The notes under the pieces were generated by a model. That model ran no database searches, had not been told where the DNA came from, and saw nothing but the letters and a program-made list of their open reading frames with translations. DNA of 64,000 nt from contig NZ_CP067412.1 in assembly GCF_023375815.1 (NCBI RefSeq), positions 5,022,001 through 5,086,000 of the forward strand. The letters run 5' to 3'. Source of the DNA: Pseudomonas sp. HS6. GTDB lineage: Bacteria; Pseudomonadota; Gammaproteobacteria; Pseudomonadales; Pseudomonadaceae. Of this stretch, positions 8,015 through 18,496 are shown in pieces (the first letter of the stretch is position 1; each line of letters starts with the position of its first letter). The position numbers and the translations under genes are program-made.

Positions 8015-11000
8015 TCAGTTGACCGTGACCTGACCGAGGGCCGCTTTCGCTTCCTGGGCCTGATGTTGCGGTGCGTAGACCTGAGTGAAACGCACCGGTG
8101 GCAGGTTGAACTGGCCCTTCTGCGAGAAGCGCACCAGATGCCGCAGACGCAATTCACCGCTCAGCGCATCCACAGGTACCGCGTAGGCCAGTTGGCCCGG
8201 TTCGAAACGTGCCTTCTCCAGCGCGGTCGGCTCGGTGCCCTCCTTGCCCTGCAACTTGATGCCCCACGTGGTGCGCTCGACATCCGCGCCCGGCGGCAGC
8301 GGCACTTCAAGCATGCCGTAGCGCAGCGGTTTCGGTGCCTTGCTGGTGAGGATCACTTCGTCCAGGTACAGGCTGTCGCTGGACAACGGTTTAGTGCCGA
8401 CCGGCTCCAGTTTGAAGGTGAAGGCTTCGTCACCCGGCACCAGACGCGACAAGCGACGGGTGATAGTTACAGCCATCGGATCGACTGCCGGTTGTTGAGT
8501 CTGGAAACTCAGCGCGGCACGCAACGGACGCTCCTGAGTGCCCGACACCGACAACACGCTCGGTACCGACGCAGCACCTTGCCACGTCCAGTACATCTCG
8601 CCGGTCGCGCCGTAGTTTTTCTTCCAGCCTTCACCCGGTGCCAGCGCGATGGTCGGCGAGGCCTGGGCGATGCTGCGTTGCAGCCAGGTCAGCGCCAGCG
8701 CACGTTCGAGGGTCGATTGCTGCGGCAACAGGCGTTGCAGCAGCGCTGTCGCACGGGCCTGATCGAACGGTTGCAGCGACAGGTTCAGCGCTTCGACAAA
8801 CGGTTGAGAGCTGACGGCCAAACGCTGTTGCGCAGCGCCCAACTGACGATTGAATGCGTCCGGCAAAGCGACTTTCGATTGCGTGGCCAGCGATGCGGTC
8901 AAGACCCGCGCCGCCGCCAGACCGAGCGCCGAATCCGGATCGCTCATCACCAGACTGTCTTCACCGTCGTCCATCAGGTTCGCGGCATTGCCTTCACCGG
9001 CCTTGGCCAGATCGTCCATCAAGCCGCTGAGCAGCGTGTTGACCGGCAGATGCATTTGTTTGGCGAACGACAGGATCAGCGCCCGTTGCAGCAAAGGTGT
9101 GTTCGGCGACTGCTTGGCGTAAACCTCCAACACCCGCTGCCAGTGCTCCGGCGGCAAGGTCAGTTCCAGCTCCTGACTGGCGTTCCAGTCGGCGTAGTAG
9201 GCGTAAGCGGTGAGGAACGCATCCGGCTCGCCGTCGAAGCCCCACCAGGTGAAGCTCGCCGACGGCCCGGCCATCTGCACCAGCCGCAGACGGCTGTTCT
9301 GCATGATCAGGCGCAAGCGGTCGCGGATCTGCGGGCTCGACGCCAGCGACGGATAAGCGATGCTCAGCGGCAGCAAGCGGCTGGCGGTCTGCTCGACGCC
9401 GCCGTACGGATAGCTCAGCAGATCGTCGAGGGCCGAACGGAACAGCGCTTGCGGGCTGTCATCCAGACGCAGGCGAATATCGGTGGCGTCCGCCGGCAGG
9501 CTCAACGGCGTGTCGCCGCTGGCCACGTCGAGGCTCTGGGTCTGCGTCACTTGCCAGCCTTCACCGGTCGCGGTCAGGCGCACAGCGAGGGCGTCGGCGG
9601 TTTTGCCGTCCTGCACCAGGTCGGCTGTCCATTCGCCGGTTGCCAATGCGAAGGCCGGCAGCGGCAGGTAGTTGATGCCGTTGTTGAGCGTTACCGGCAA
9701 ACGCTGTTCGGCGCCGGCGTAGTGCGTCACCAGTTCAGCCTTGACCGGTTTTTCGGCCTGGCTGAAGGCGAACACGCCGAGTTGCGGCTGATCGCCCTTG
9801 CGGAATTTGCTCGGCCCGCTCCACTTCAGGTACAGCGGTTTTTCCGAGCGAACAAACTGCTTCTTCTGCCCGACCTGACCGTCATCGGCAATCGCCCGCG
9901 CGGTGATGCGCCAGCGGGTCAGCGAGTCCGGCATCTTGAAGGTGAAGCGAGTCTTGCCGTCGGCGTCGGTCAGCAATTCCGGCTGCCATGCAGCGGTGTC
10001 GACGTCTTCGCGACGCGGCCGCTCCAGTACTTTCACTCCGCGTTCGCTGCGGTTGGCCTTGCCCGGCGCGCCGGGGCTGCCCGGCAACGCCACGTCGTAA
10101 CTGATGAACGACAGGCTGGCGCTGGTGCGCACGTTGTTGCGGCGCGGGTGATAGAAGAACTGGTCGATGGTCGGTGCGACTTCCGGTTGCAGCGCGTAGA
10201 CCATTTCGTCGACCACGCTGACCGTCAGGTGCGCCGGCACTGCCTTGCCGGCGAATTGCGTGGTCAGGTCGACCGTCACAGTATCGCCCGGTTGATAGGT
10301 CTCTTTGTCAGTCTTGATCGCCACGTCGATCTGCGGCGCGACAACCTTGATCCCGGCGTTCTGGAAACTGTACTGACCGCCCTTGGTGTAGAGCACCGAG
10401 AACGTCAGGTTCGGCGCGAAGTTGTCCTTCACCGGAATGCGCGCGCGGTATTGGGTTTCACTGAGTTTTTCCAGTTTCAGCCAGTCGCCGCCCTTGGCCA
10501 GCAGCGCGGTGGCTTCAACCTTGTCACGTTCCAGCGACAGCAGTGCATCGCTGACTGGTTCGGGGAATGTGATCAGCGCCAGTGCTTCGTCGCCGGCCTT
10601 GTATTCGGGTTTGTCGAGGACGATTTCCACGGTGCCGGGCACCGCCTTGACGCCGTCGCCGGTGACCGAATGACCAGTCGCGCCGAGCACTCGGCCATGC
10701 TGATCTTTCAGCGACAGGTTGTAGGTGCCCGGACGATCGAATGCCACGCCGAAGCCTTTGTCTTTCGCCGTCAGTTTGCCTTCGCCGGTGGTCTGGTCTT
10801 CCAGACGAACCCAGCTGTAGCTGCTCGGCACCACGGCCTGAGCCTGTTCGCTGCCGCCCTCGTTGGCATAGCTGAACGCGACCTTGTCACCGACTGCGCT
10901 GAAACGCTGCGGCGCAGTCAGACGGAAGCTGGCGGCGCCCCGGTCGATGAGGATTTCCTTGGTGGTTTTGACCCGATACGCCGCGCCATCGCTGGCGAAT

Positions 11001-12580
11001 ACCGTAAGCATGTAGCGGCTCGGTTTGTCAGCGGCTGGCAGGTCGAGGGTCGCGTTGCCTTTGCTGTCGGTGGTCAGTTCGGTGCTGGTCAGCTCCACCG
11101 GGAATTGCCCGAGGTATTGCAGCTCGTTGTCGACCATCGACAGTTGCTGGGCGCGCAGGCTCAAGGTCAGTTTGGCATTGGCCACCGGTTTGCCGTCCGG
11201 GTACAGCAGCACCAGGCTGCCCTTCACCGGTTCGCCGGTGCGGTAATCCTGCTTGGCCAGATTCAGCGAGATCTCGAAGTGCGGCTTGATGTATTCCGCC
11301 ACACGGAACGCGCTGCTGTAGGCCTGATCCTTGTAGTTGAAACGCAGCTCGTAACCACCGGCCACCGCGTTGTCCGGCAACTGGAAACGGCCTTGGGTGC
11401 CGGCCTTCGAATCGAGTTTCAGATCGAGACTCTGCAACTCGGTACCGGTCGCATCAAGCACGCTGACATTGACGTCCGCCGCCCCCGGCAATACCGAATC
11501 ACGCGCATTCTTGAATTCGCGACCGACGATTTTCAGCGACACCCAATCACCCGGGCGATACAGCGGCCGGTCGGTGAAGGCGTAGAGTTTGGTGTCGTAG
11601 ATTTCGCTGTCGTAATAGAAGTTTTCCGAGACGAATACGCCGCCCTCTTCGTCTTCGCCAATGACGAACGAACGCTCGGGGCTGACGTGTTTCAGGCGCA
11701 GCAAACCATCGGTGTCGGTGGCGCCGCTGCTCATCACGCCGAGGCCGTCGGTCCACAGCACATTGACCTTCGGCACCGAGCTGCCTTCATGTTTGCGCGC
11801 GGCCCACACTAGCAATTCATCACCGGCAATCTTGCTCACCGCGACGGTGTTGGAAACGAAGACCATGGTGGTCGCGCGGTACTTGCCGATCAGCGCTTCG
11901 ACCAGATACAGACCCGGTTTCAGGTTGCCCAACGGTATGTAGACGTTGCCCGGCGCGACACTGACGAACTCGCTGGAAGAGCCGGCCAGATTCACGCCTT
12001 CCGGCGGCTGGATCGGCTTGGCCTGCCACAGCGGATAGCGGAACTGGCTGACCACCGGCAGGCCCGGAATCAAGGCGAACTGCGGCTGCGCGTCATACGG
12101 CGTCGGCGCAGCGATGGCGTTGCCCATCTTCAGTTCCGGCACCTCTTCGGTGACTTGCTGACGCGACTCGTAGGAGAACGCACGCTGCATCACCCGACGG
12201 GATTTGCGGTACCAGTTGTCCCACAGGTACGCGAGGGTGTTCGACAGGCCTTCGCCCTTGAACTGGCCGTCGCTGACCACACGGTGCAGGTTCTTCTGGC
12301 GCTTGAGGAAGTCCAGCGGCTTGTCGATCTTGTACACGCGGATGTCGGCGCCGCCGTACGGCTCCATGCGGAAGCGACGGTAGTCACGGCCCGGCGCTTC
12401 GAGGCGCACAACCGCCTGTTCGTCGCTGGCGAAACTGCTGTCAGCCAGCAGGAAGAAGCTTTCACCGGAGACCGGCGTGTAGCCGCTTGGCTCCACGGTG
12501 TCTTCGGCATTCACGGCCGAAAACGGCAGGGCTAGCAACAACAGAAAAGGCAGTAAACGCAGCATGCGGGCACCGGTCAT
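8015..12580 (-). CDS. magD: MagD, bacterial alpha-2-macroglobulin, thioester-less (YfaS-like)
   Basis: This 1521-residue periplasmic protease-trap protein starts with a signal peptide ([19 protein letters not shown]). Successive macroglobulin domains lead to an MG2/bait region, the A2M domain ([27 protein letters not shown]) and the alpha-helical thioester domain. The thioester motif normally reads CxEQ; here it is YPYGGVEQT with Gly at residue 1061 in place of Cys, so no covalent thioester can form. The same loss is known in YfaS and P. aeruginosa MagD. The ATG at 12580 overlaps the magC stop; a second ATG at 12565 gives an equally good signal peptide. The length is close to MagD (about 1520). 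Confidence 0.95.
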   Translation of the reverse strand: MTGARMLRLLPFLLLLALPFSAVNAEDTVEPSGYTPVSGESFFLLADSSFASDEQAVVRLEAPGRDYRRFRMEPYGGADIRVYKIDKPLDFLKRQKNLHRVVSDGQFKGEGLSNTLAYLWDNWYRKSRRVMQRAFSYESRQQVTEEVPELKMGNAIAAPTPYDAQPQFALIPGLPVVSQFRYPLWQAKPIQPPEGVNLAGSSSEFVSVAPGNVYIPLGNLKPGLYLVEALIGKYRATTMVFVSNTVAVSKIAGDELLVWAARKHEGSSVPKVNVLWTDGLGVMSSGATDTDGLLRLKHVSPERSFVIGEDEEGGVFVSENFYYDSEIYDTKLYAFTDRPLYRPGDWVSLKIVGREFKNARDSVLPGAADVNVSVLDATGTELQSLDLKLDSKAGTQGRFQLPDNAVAGGYELRFNYKDQAYSSAFRVAEYIKPHFEISLNLAKQDYRTGEPVKGSLVLLYPDGKPVANAKLTLSLRAQQLSMVDNELQYLGQFPVELTSTELTTDSKGNATLDLPAADKPSRYMLTVFASDGAAYRVKTTKEILIDRGAASFRLTAPQRFSAVGDKVAFSYANEGGSEQAQAVVPSSYSWVRLEDQTTGEGKLTAKDKGFGVAFDRPGTYNLSLKDQHGRVLGATGHSVTGDGVKAVPGTVEIVLDKPEYKAGDEALALITFPEPVSDALLSLERDKVEATALLAKGGDWLKLEKLSETQYRARIPVKDNFAPNLTFSVLYTKGGQYSFQNAGIKVVAPQIDVAIKTDKETYQPGDTVTVDLTTQFAGKAVPAHLTVSVVDEMVYALQPEVAPTIDQFFYHPRRNNVRTSASLSFISYDVALPGSPGAPGKANRSERGVKVLERPRREDVDTAAWQPELLTDADGKTRFTFKMPDSLTRWRITARAIADDGQVGQKKQFVRSEKPLYLKWSGPSKFRKGDQPQLGVFAFSQAEKPVKAELVTHYAGAEQRLPVTLNNGINYLPLPAFALATGEWTADLVQDGKTADALAVRLTATGEGWQVTQTQSLDVASGDTPLSLPADATDIRLRLDDSPQALFRSALDDLLSYPYGGVEQTASRLLPLSIAYPSLASSPQIRDRLRLIMQNSRLRLVQMAGPSASFTWWGFDGEPDAFLTAYAYYADWNASQELELTLPPEHWQRVLEVYAKQSPNTPLLQRALILSFAKQMHLPVNTLLSGLMDDLAKAGEGNAANLMDDGEDSLVMSDPDSALGLAAARVLTASLATQSKVALPDAFNRQLGAAQQRLAVSSQPFVEALNLSLQPFDQARATALLQRLLPQQSTLERALALTWLQRSIAQASPTIALAPGEGWKKNYGATGEMYWTWQGAASVPSVLSVSGTQERPLRAALSFQTQQPAVDPMAVTITRRLSRLVPGDEAFTFKLEPVGTKPLSSDSLYLDEVILTSKAPKPLRYGMLEVPLPPGADVERTTWGIKLQGKEGTEPTALEKARFEPGQLAYAVPVDALSGELRLRHLVRFSQKGQFNLPPVRFTQVYAPQHQAQEAKAALGQVTVN

Positions 12581-13215
12581 TGGGAGAGAAAGTTCAGTCG
12601 ATAGACGCCGATGAAGTTGGGGTTGGCTGCGTCGGGTATCCATCGGGTGTCCTTCCATGTCATGAGTTGCTGCAGGCTTGCCGAACGCATGCCGTTGTCG
12701 GTTGGGGTGGTCGTGCCGGTGTGATAGGCGATGTAGCGGCCCATCCAGATCATCAGGTGCTGGTCATCACCCTGATCGAAAAACATCAGATCGCCGGGCC
12801 GTGCCTGGGACACGTCGCGGCCGATCAGATGGCTGTTGAACTGAATCAGTTTGATCGCGTTGACGTAGGGCCCGACCTTGCCGCCGCCCTGTTGCCATTG
12901 CTGGGCGAACTTGCGTTGCTCGTCGCTCAACGCCAGCTCCGGCGGCAGGTAGCGATTGGACACGCCATTGCTGCGCAGCCATTTGTCGTCGTGGACTTTC
13001 AGCGCTTCGTTGGCGGCAAACCGCACCAGTCCGGCGCAGTCCTGCTGATACCAGCGCGGGCTCGGGCCTTTGCTCAACTGCTCCTGAGCGATGCGCACGA
13101 ACCAGGCGCGAAAGACCTGGGACTGCTGCGGATCGAGGGCCGGAGCCTCAACGGCTCGGGCACCGGCGCTGAGCAACAGCGCCAGCAAGCCGAGGCTGCG
13201 GATCAATGCCGTCAC
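12577..13215 (-). CDS. magC: MagC, DUF1175 secreted protein (YfaT-like, NlpC/P60-type)
   Basis: This 212-residue protein has an N-terminal signal peptide and a YfaT/DUF1175 body. Cys60 in [16 protein letters not shown], the [10 protein letters not shown] segment and the following HLMIWMG histidine lie in the order seen in NlpC/P60-like cysteine hydrolases, so peptidoglycan or peptide cleavage is plausible but unproven. I chose the GTG at 13215 because it overlaps the magB stop (GTGA) and gives a clean signal sequence; a longer ATG start would run 30 nt into magB. The 3' end overlaps the magD start. Confidence 0.85.
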   Translation of the reverse strand: MTALIRSLGLLALLLSAGARAVEAPALDPQQSQVFRAWFVRIAQEQLSKGPSPRWYQQDCAGLVRFAANEALKVHDDKWLRSNGVSNRYLPPELALSDEQRKFAQQWQQGGGKVGPYVNAIKLIQFNSHLIGRDVSQARPGDLMFFDQGDDQHLMIWMGRYIAYHTGTTTPTDNGMRSASLQQLMTWKDTRWIPDAANPNFIGVYRLNFLSQ

Positions 13216-14936
13216 AGCGCTTTCCACTCCAGCGGCAGCCATTGCCAGTGACCGTCGGGCTCACTGCCTTCAGGCAACGTCAGGGCGTATTTGCCCATGC
13301 CGCCGAGGGTGCGCAGTTTCGGGATCAGGTAGGTTTGCGCAGCGTTGTAGAACACCGGCTCCATGTCCTGGGGCAGGCTGTCGAGGGTTTCCTGCTGCAT
13401 CAGTTGCGCCATCGAATCCGGGCCGAAGTAGATCGGCATCAGCACGTCTTTGGGCAGCACATCGGCCATCGGCGGGAAGCGCTTGTCGAGGGTGCCGAGG
13501 GCCTTGTCGACCAGTTTGTCATCGAGGGAAAACAGCAGCGTCGAACCGTGGCGCGCCAGGCTGACTTTCATGAAAGCCTTGCCGGTGATCGCGTCCGGGT
13601 TCTCGGCATCCTTGGCCGCATACGGGCCGAAGTTGGAGCTGACCTGACGCTGCCAGAGATGGCTCTGGCCTTCCTGTTTTTCCACCACCGGGAACGCGTG
13701 CTCATCGACGTTGCCTTCATAGGCACCGACCATCGAATCGAACAACGTGCCGATATCGCCGTCGAGTTTGCCGCTGTCCTCGTCTTTCAGACTGGCCACC
13801 AGCAACGGCGTGTACAGTCGCGAGTCGGCGTACCAGCACAGGCCCGCCGCGCCGGCCACGTGCTCGGTGAGTGTCTGCGCCACCGCTTCTTCGGCGCCGA
13901 GTTTCACCAGCAACGGTTTCTGTGGTTCGGCGGCCACCGGCAGGGTCACACAGGCACTGGCGCCCAGCGGCATGGCTTGCCAGACCGGTTTGAAATCGAA
14001 GTCCGGCTGATTTTCCAGTTCGTCCATGGCGAGGAAGCTGTGCCAGCCCTTGTCGTCCATGTCGAAGCGCAGCCCGGCGAAGTTCGGGATGAAGCGCTGG
14101 TAACCCATGGCGAGGACGCTGGAATTGACCGACAGACGCTGCTTGGTTTCAGGTGTTTTAGCTGGCAGCCCGAACGCTTCGGGGAACAGTTTTTCGCCGT
14201 TGAGCAGCGCGGCCAAGGCTTGCGGCGAGACATGGCCGGACTCTTCGGAAGCGCCACTTTCCGGGTCGTAGAATTTGGTCGGGTTGGACAACACCACCAA
14301 TTTGTCGCCACGGGAGGCGAACAACAGGGATTTGCTGGCGTTGTAGGTCAACTGATACAGCGGCACTTCATCGCCACCGACTTTCAGGGTGCTGAAGACG
14401 CTCAGTTGCGAGTCATCCAGCGCGACTTTCGCCAGCGGTTCCAGCAGCTTGGCCAAGCCGCCGCGATCCATCACCAGCAAGAAATCCTTAAGCCGACCAT
14501 CAGCGCCGCGCCACAGCGCCACGTCTGCCGGTTGATCGAAGAGTTGCTCGATCAAACTGTCTTGCAACTTCAGGTCATGTTCGTAAACGATCCGCCGCAG
14601 ACTGCCGATCAGCCCGAGACGGTCGGCGTGAGTCTCGTAATAGAAGACGAAATCCTCGGTGAGCGTGGCCTTGAGGAACGGCACCGTCAGCAGGTCCTTG
14701 GGCAACTGGCTCAGGGAACGGGTTTCCAGCAGCGCGTCCGGGCGGCTCAAACCGAGCTTGTCGCTGGCCAGCGCGGCCGCCGGCAGCTTGGGCTTGTGCA
14801 TCAGCCAGCCGAGCCCGCCCGCCACGCCGGCCACCAGGCACAGCCCGGCCACCAACAACGGCCAGCGCCGGGAAGGTTTGGCGGCCGGTGCATCGGTAAC
14901 CGGGGTCTCAGTGTTTTCGCTCATCTTCTCGCTCAT
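13212..14936 (-). CDS. magB: MagB, DUF2138 membrane-anchored protein (YfaA-like)
   Basis: This 574-residue protein has one N-terminal transmembrane helix ([20 protein letters not shown], residues about 25-44) after a short polar start, and a large periplasmic domain of the YfaA/DUF2138 type with no recognised catalytic motif. It lies second in the macroglobulin operon, 39 nt after magA, and ends by GTGA overlap with magC. In P. aeruginosa the macroglobulin interacts with partner proteins encoded in this operon; an anchoring role is an inference. Confidence 0.85.
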   Translation of the reverse strand: MSEKMSENTETPVTDAPAAKPSRRWPLLVAGLCLVAGVAGGLGWLMHKPKLPAAALASDKLGLSRPDALLETRSLSQLPKDLLTVPFLKATLTEDFVFYYETHADRLGLIGSLRRIVYEHDLKLQDSLIEQLFDQPADVALWRGADGRLKDFLLVMDRGGLAKLLEPLAKVALDDSQLSVFSTLKVGGDEVPLYQLTYNASKSLLFASRGDKLVVLSNPTKFYDPESGASEESGHVSPQALAALLNGEKLFPEAFGLPAKTPETKQRLSVNSSVLAMGYQRFIPNFAGLRFDMDDKGWHSFLAMDELENQPDFDFKPVWQAMPLGASACVTLPVAAEPQKPLLVKLGAEEAVAQTLTEHVAGAAGLCWYADSRLYTPLLVASLKDEDSGKLDGDIGTLFDSMVGAYEGNVDEHAFPVVEKQEGQSHLWQRQVSSNFGPYAAKDAENPDAITGKAFMKVSLARHGSTLLFSLDDKLVDKALGTLDKRFPPMADVLPKDVLMPIYFGPDSMAQLMQQETLDSLPQDMEPVFYNAAQTYLIPKLRTLGGMGKYALTLPEGSEPDGHWQWLPLEWKAL

Positions 14937-14975
14937 GTTCCCAAAGCTCGGCAGTTCATCCGTGGTGCGGGATGC

Positions 14976-15767
14976 TTAATAGTTGAAAGTCTTGACCAGC
15001 AGCAGATCACCGATGGCCCGCAGGGGCACGATGAATGTTTCGCGTTTTTCGTCGACGGTGTTTTCGTTGAGCACCAGCGTGATCTGCGAGGTGATGACCT
15101 CGTTCTGATTGCTGGCCTCCTCGAAGTTATAGCCGCCGTCGCCGAAGTTGCCCCAATAGTTGACGTAAACCAGATAGGTGCCATGCAGCGGCGCGGTCAT
15201 GGTGAACATTTCCGGGCCGGGGCCATCGACGCCGTCCGGGTCCAGACCGCCGCCGTTGGTCAACGCCGTGTGGGCGAAAAACGCATGCTGGCCGTCAGGG
15301 GTAATGATGTGCAGGTCGAGTTCGGCCTTGGGATCGTCCCAGCCGAGCACCACGCGAATCCGCGCCGGTGTGCGCAGGTTGTTCGCCTCGTAGAATTGCA
15401 CGCGCTTGAGCGACTGACCTTCGGCGCTGCGCACTTCGACGCTGTTGGAGCCTGCGCCGAATGCATAAGGCCGGGCGAAACGCCCATCGTCGTCGGTGTA
15501 CAGGTTCAGCGGATTGCCATTGACCGCCAGGGTGTGCGGCCCGCGCTGGTTACCGATGGCTTTGAGCTGGCCCTGGATCATCGTGCGATTACGCTGGATG
15601 CCGCGATCGATCGGCGGCGTGGGATAGGCGACTTGCGGGTTTTCACTGCGATCGAGCAAACCGTTATAGCGCCAGCCGCCCACCGGTTCCGACATCTCCG
15701 CGCTCGGCGCCGCCAGCAGCGCGGGCGCGCAGGCCAAGCCGATCAGCAGCAAAAGAAATGAACGCAT
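14976..15767 (-). CDS. magA: MagA, secreted DUF2135 protein of the macroglobulin operon
   Basis: This 263-residue protein starts with a signal peptide (RSFLLLLIGLACAPALLA) and has the same DUF2135 domain as magF: VVLGWDDPKAELDLHIITPDG and GTYLVYVNYWGNFG. The operon therefore begins and ends with paralogues. A strong AGGAGG lies 7 nt before the ATG, the best ribosome site of the operon. It is the first of six tightly packed genes. Confidence 0.88.
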   Translation of the reverse strand: MRSFLLLLIGLACAPALLAAPSAEMSEPVGGWRYNGLLDRSENPQVAYPTPPIDRGIQRNRTMIQGQLKAIGNQRGPHTLAVNGNPLNLYTDDDGRFARPYAFGAGSNSVEVRSAEGQSLKRVQFYEANNLRTPARIRVVLGWDDPKAELDLHIITPDGQHAFFAHTALTNGGGLDPDGVDGPGPEMFTMTAPLHGTYLVYVNYWGNFGDGGYNFEEASNQNEVITSQITLVLNENTVDEKRETFIVPLRAIGDLLLVKTFNY

Positions 15768-15851
15768 GTGATGCCTCCTGCCATGCCTGAACGAAACCTT
15801 GCACCCGATCCTCGGTACTTCACAGCGGTGAAAACTGCGTTTCGTCTGAAA

Positions 15852-15870
15852 GACCCGTGACTGTCGGGTC
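15852..15870. promoter_or_regulatory. Small inverted repeat in the mag/fic intergenic region
   Basis: GACCCG (15852-15857) and CGGGTC (15865-15870) with a 7-nt spacer lie about 85 nt upstream of magA. It has no T-run, so it is not a terminator; it could be an operator or leader hairpin of the mag operon. No convincing -35/-10 pair is visible nearby. Confidence 0.3.
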
Positions 15871-15960
15871 GTAGAAGGCGCGAAGGTTAGCGATTCGGCA
15901 GTTTTTTAACAATCGGATACATCTTGAAATGCGGTGGGAATCACGCACCCGGGTGGACGA

Positions 15961-16023
15961 TGAGCCGAATAGGCGTCATATTCGGCTCACAAAATGAGCC
16001 GAATAGCATTTCTATTCGGCTCA
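15961..16023 (+). promoter_or_regulatory. Two tandem perfect palindromes, probable operator of the fic gene
   Basis: TGAGCCGAATA, 7 nt, TATTCGGCTCA occurs at 15961-15989 and again at 15995-16023. The 11-bp arms are identical in the two copies while the 7-nt spacers and the 5-nt linker differ, so the arms are conserved rather than simply duplicated. The repeat period is 34 bp. The second copy ends 21 nt before the fic start codon. The downstream protein ends in a winged-helix domain, so autoregulation is the simplest reading. Confidence 0.7.
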
Positions 16024-16044
16024 CGCACTCAGGAACAGCATTTC

Positions 16045-17241
16045 ATGGCAACTCACTGGATCTGGCAGCAACCCGATTGGCCCGACTTCAATTGGCAGGC
16101 AGAGCGTCTCACTGCGCTGTTGCGCGAATGCGTTCAGGCGCAGGGACAATTGATGGGCATGGCGGGATCAGTGGGCAATTCACTGAGCGCTCAGACTGAG
16201 CTGGACGCGTTGCTGCAGAACATCGTGACCTCCTCGGCCATCGAAGGGGAACAGTTGAATGTTGAATCCGTGCGCTCCTCATTGGCACGACGCCTGGGGC
16301 TGGAATCGCCTGATGGCGACAACGTCAGTAAGCGCAGTGAGGGGCTGGCACAGCTGATGCTCGATGCCACTCAACGTTTTGCCGAACCGCTGACGCTAAA
16401 ACGATTGCTGGAATGGCATTCGTGGCTGTTTCCAGATCAAGAGAGTGGTTTCCTTTCGCGAGCAATCAATGTCGGCGCATTACGCGGCGATGAGCCTATG
16501 CAGGTGGTTTCCGGACGAATCGACCGTCCGACCGTGCACTTCGAGGCGCCACCGCGACAAGGCCTTGAGCGACAACTCGACAGTTTTCTCAAGTGGTTCG
16601 ACGCCAGTCAGCATCAGGCAGGCCTCGATCCTTTACTGCGAGCCGGTATCGCACATTTCTGGTTCGTCACCTTGCACCCGTTCGATGACGGCAATGGGCG
16701 CCTGACTCGCACCCTTACCGATCTGGCACTGGCTCAGGGCGAAGCGCAGGCGATTCGTTTTTATGCGATGTCGGCCAGTATTCTCGACGATCGTGCGGGC
16801 TATTACCGGATTCTCGAATCGAGCCAGAAAGCCACGCTGGACATCACCGAATGGCTCGTATGGTTCCTGCAAACCCTGCTGCGCAGTCTGCAACAGGCCA
16901 TCGCGCGGATTGAAAGTGTGTTGGGAAAATCACGCTTCTGGCAGGCGCACCGTGAATCCGGGCTGTCGGCGGAGCAGATCAAAGTGCTCAATCGTCTGCT
17001 CGATGGTGGTGAACGCGGTTTCGAGCACGGCATCAGTGCGGCGCAATACCAGAGTGTGGCCAAGGTCTCCAAAGCCACGGCCACCCGACATCTGGCGGAA
17101 CTGCTGGAAAAGGGCTGCCTGCAACGTCTTCCGGGCGGGGGGCGGAGCACTCGGTATCAGATTCAATATCCGGGCGATTCGACCGACTGGCACCCTTGTC
17201 CGTCGGCCCGCTCATTTGCCCATAAACCCCCTATCTGCTAG
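16045..17241 (+). CDS. Fic-family AMPylator with DUF4172 and winged-helix domains
   Basis: This 398-residue protein probably transfers AMP (or another nucleotide part) to a target protein. The start (THWIWQQPDWPDFNW) is a DUF4172-type domain. An inhibitory helix motif SSAIEG at residues 63-68 fits class II Fic proteins, whose own N-terminal helix blocks ATP. The catalytic Fic motif HPFDDGNGRLTR is at 211-222 and intact. The last 70 residues form a winged helix (SVAKVSKATATRHLAELLEKGCL), a DNA-binding domain. AGGAA lies about 9 nt upstream of the ATG at 16045; the frame is open to an ATG at 15994, but that lies inside the palindromes. Confidence 0.9.
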   Translation: MATHWIWQQPDWPDFNWQAERLTALLRECVQAQGQLMGMAGSVGNSLSAQTELDALLQNIVTSSAIEGEQLNVESVRSSLARRLGLESPDGDNVSKRSEGLAQLMLDATQRFAEPLTLKRLLEWHSWLFPDQESGFLSRAINVGALRGDEPMQVVSGRIDRPTVHFEAPPRQGLERQLDSFLKWFDASQHQAGLDPLLRAGIAHFWFVTLHPFDDGNGRLTRTLTDLALAQGEAQAIRFYAMSASILDDRAGYYRILESSQKATLDITEWLVWFLQTLLRSLQQAIARIESVLGKSRFWQAHRESGLSAEQIKVLNRLLDGGERGFEHGISAAQYQSVAKVSKATATRHLAELLEKGCLQRLPGGGRSTRYQIQYPGDSTDWHPCPSARSFAHKPPIC

Positions 17242-17278
17242 TGTCGCGCCGGTTTAACGTCAACCGGAATTAGCCGCC

Positions 17279-17521
17279 ATGGCCCGCAAAAAAGCTGCAC
17301 TGGATTTCGAACAGTCCCTCGCCGACCTGCAAACGCTGGTCGAGCGTCTGGAGAACGGTGAATTGTCGCTGGAAGACTCGCTGACCGCTTTCGAGCAGGG
17401 CATCGGCCTGACCCGTGACTGCCAGGCAGCGCTGGCCCAGGCCGAGCAGAAGGTCCAGGTGTTGCTGGAACGCGATGGCGAGCTGGCCGAGGAACCCTTC
17501 GACGCGGATCAGCCAGAATGA
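17279..17521 (+). CDS. xseB: Exodeoxyribonuclease VII small subunit
   Basis: This 80-residue protein is the small subunit that binds in several copies to XseA to form exonuclease VII, which degrades single-stranded DNA. The family signature [26 protein letters not shown] and the [12 protein letters not shown] helix are present; length is typical. It starts the conserved xseB-ispA-dxs cluster and overlaps ispA by ATGA. Confidence 0.97.
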   Translation: MARKKAALDFEQSLADLQTLVERLENGELSLEDSLTAFEQGIGLTRDCQAALAQAEQKVQVLLERDGELAEEPFDADQPE

Positions 17522-18405
17522 TCGCGGCGTATTCGGCGACCAGCCAGGCGCGGGTCAATGCGGCACTGGAAACCCTGTTCAACGCACCGCTGCCAGAGCT
17601 GGCGCGACTTTACGAAGCGATGCGCTACAGCGTGATGAACGGCGGCAAACGCGTGCGTCCGCTGCTAGCCTACGCCGCGTGCGAAGCCCTCGGCAGCAAG
17701 GCCGAGCAGGCCAACGGCGCGGCGTGTGCGGTGGAGCTGATCCACGCGTATTCGCTGGTACACGACGATTTGCCGGCGATGGACGATGACGATCTGCGTC
17801 GCGGCCAGCCGACCACCCACAAGAAATTCGACGAAGCTTGCGCGATCCTTGCAGGTGACGGCTTGCAGAGCCTGGCCTTCAGCGCCCTGCTTGATCCTCG
17901 CCTGAGCGATCTGAGCGCGGACATTCGCCTACAACAGGTCACGGCGCTGGCGCACGCGGCGGGCCCGGCCGGCATGGTCGGCGGCCAGGCCATCGACCTT
18001 GGCTCGGTCGGTCTGAAGCTCGATCAGAAAGCCCTCGAACAAATGCACCGGCACAAGACCGGCGCGCTGATCGAAGTCAGCGTCAAGCTCGGCGCCCTGG
18101 CCAGTGGCCGCGCCGAGAAGGACGAACTCAAGGCCCTGCAAAGTTATGCACAGGCCATCGGCCTGGCATTCCAGGTGCAGGACGACATCCTCGACGTCGA
18201 AAGCGATACCGAAACCCTCGGCAAACGCCAGGGCGCCGACATTGCCCGCGACAAGCCGACTTACCCGGCCCTGCTCGGCCTCGACGCAGCCAAGGCCTAT
18301 GCCCTGGAACTGCGCGATCAGGCGTTGCATGCGCTGCGACCGTTTGACGCGGCTGCCGAGCCATTGCGCGATCTGGCCCGGTATATCGTCGACCGGCGCA
18401 ACTGA
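17518..18405 (+). CDS. ispA: Farnesyl diphosphate synthase (geranyltranstransferase)
   Basis: This 295-residue cytoplasmic enzyme condenses isopentenyl diphosphate with dimethylallyl and geranyl diphosphate to give farnesyl diphosphate for quinone and undecaprenyl carriers. The first Asp-rich motif is [10 protein letters not shown] and the second [13 protein letters not shown] and GGQAIDL are the other family motifs. It starts inside the xseB stop and precedes dxs, which supplies the same pathway. Confidence 0.97.
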   Translation: MIAAYSATSQARVNAALETLFNAPLPELARLYEAMRYSVMNGGKRVRPLLAYAACEALGSKAEQANGAACAVELIHAYSLVHDDLPAMDDDDLRRGQPTTHKKFDEACAILAGDGLQSLAFSALLDPRLSDLSADIRLQQVTALAHAAGPAGMVGGQAIDLGSVGLKLDQKALEQMHRHKTGALIEVSVKLGALASGRAEKDELKALQSYAQAIGLAFQVQDDILDVESDTETLGKRQGADIARDKPTYPALLGLDAAKAYALELRDQALHALRPFDAAAEPLRDLARYIVDRRN

Positions 18406-18496
18406 AGGCTAATCTGCCAAAAAAGACCAACGCGTGGGCAGGGGACGATGCATCAGGTAAACTGCCGCATCTTTTATACCTATAACGATTCGCCTG

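Noticed and set aside
8012..11812. Very long plus-strand open frame opposite magD
   Set aside because: It has no start signal, no recognisable domain and a Gln/Arg-rich composition; it is a shadow of G+C-rich coding on the minus strand. Similar long frames opposite magB (13206-15761) and dxs (18584-20302) were rejected for the same reason.
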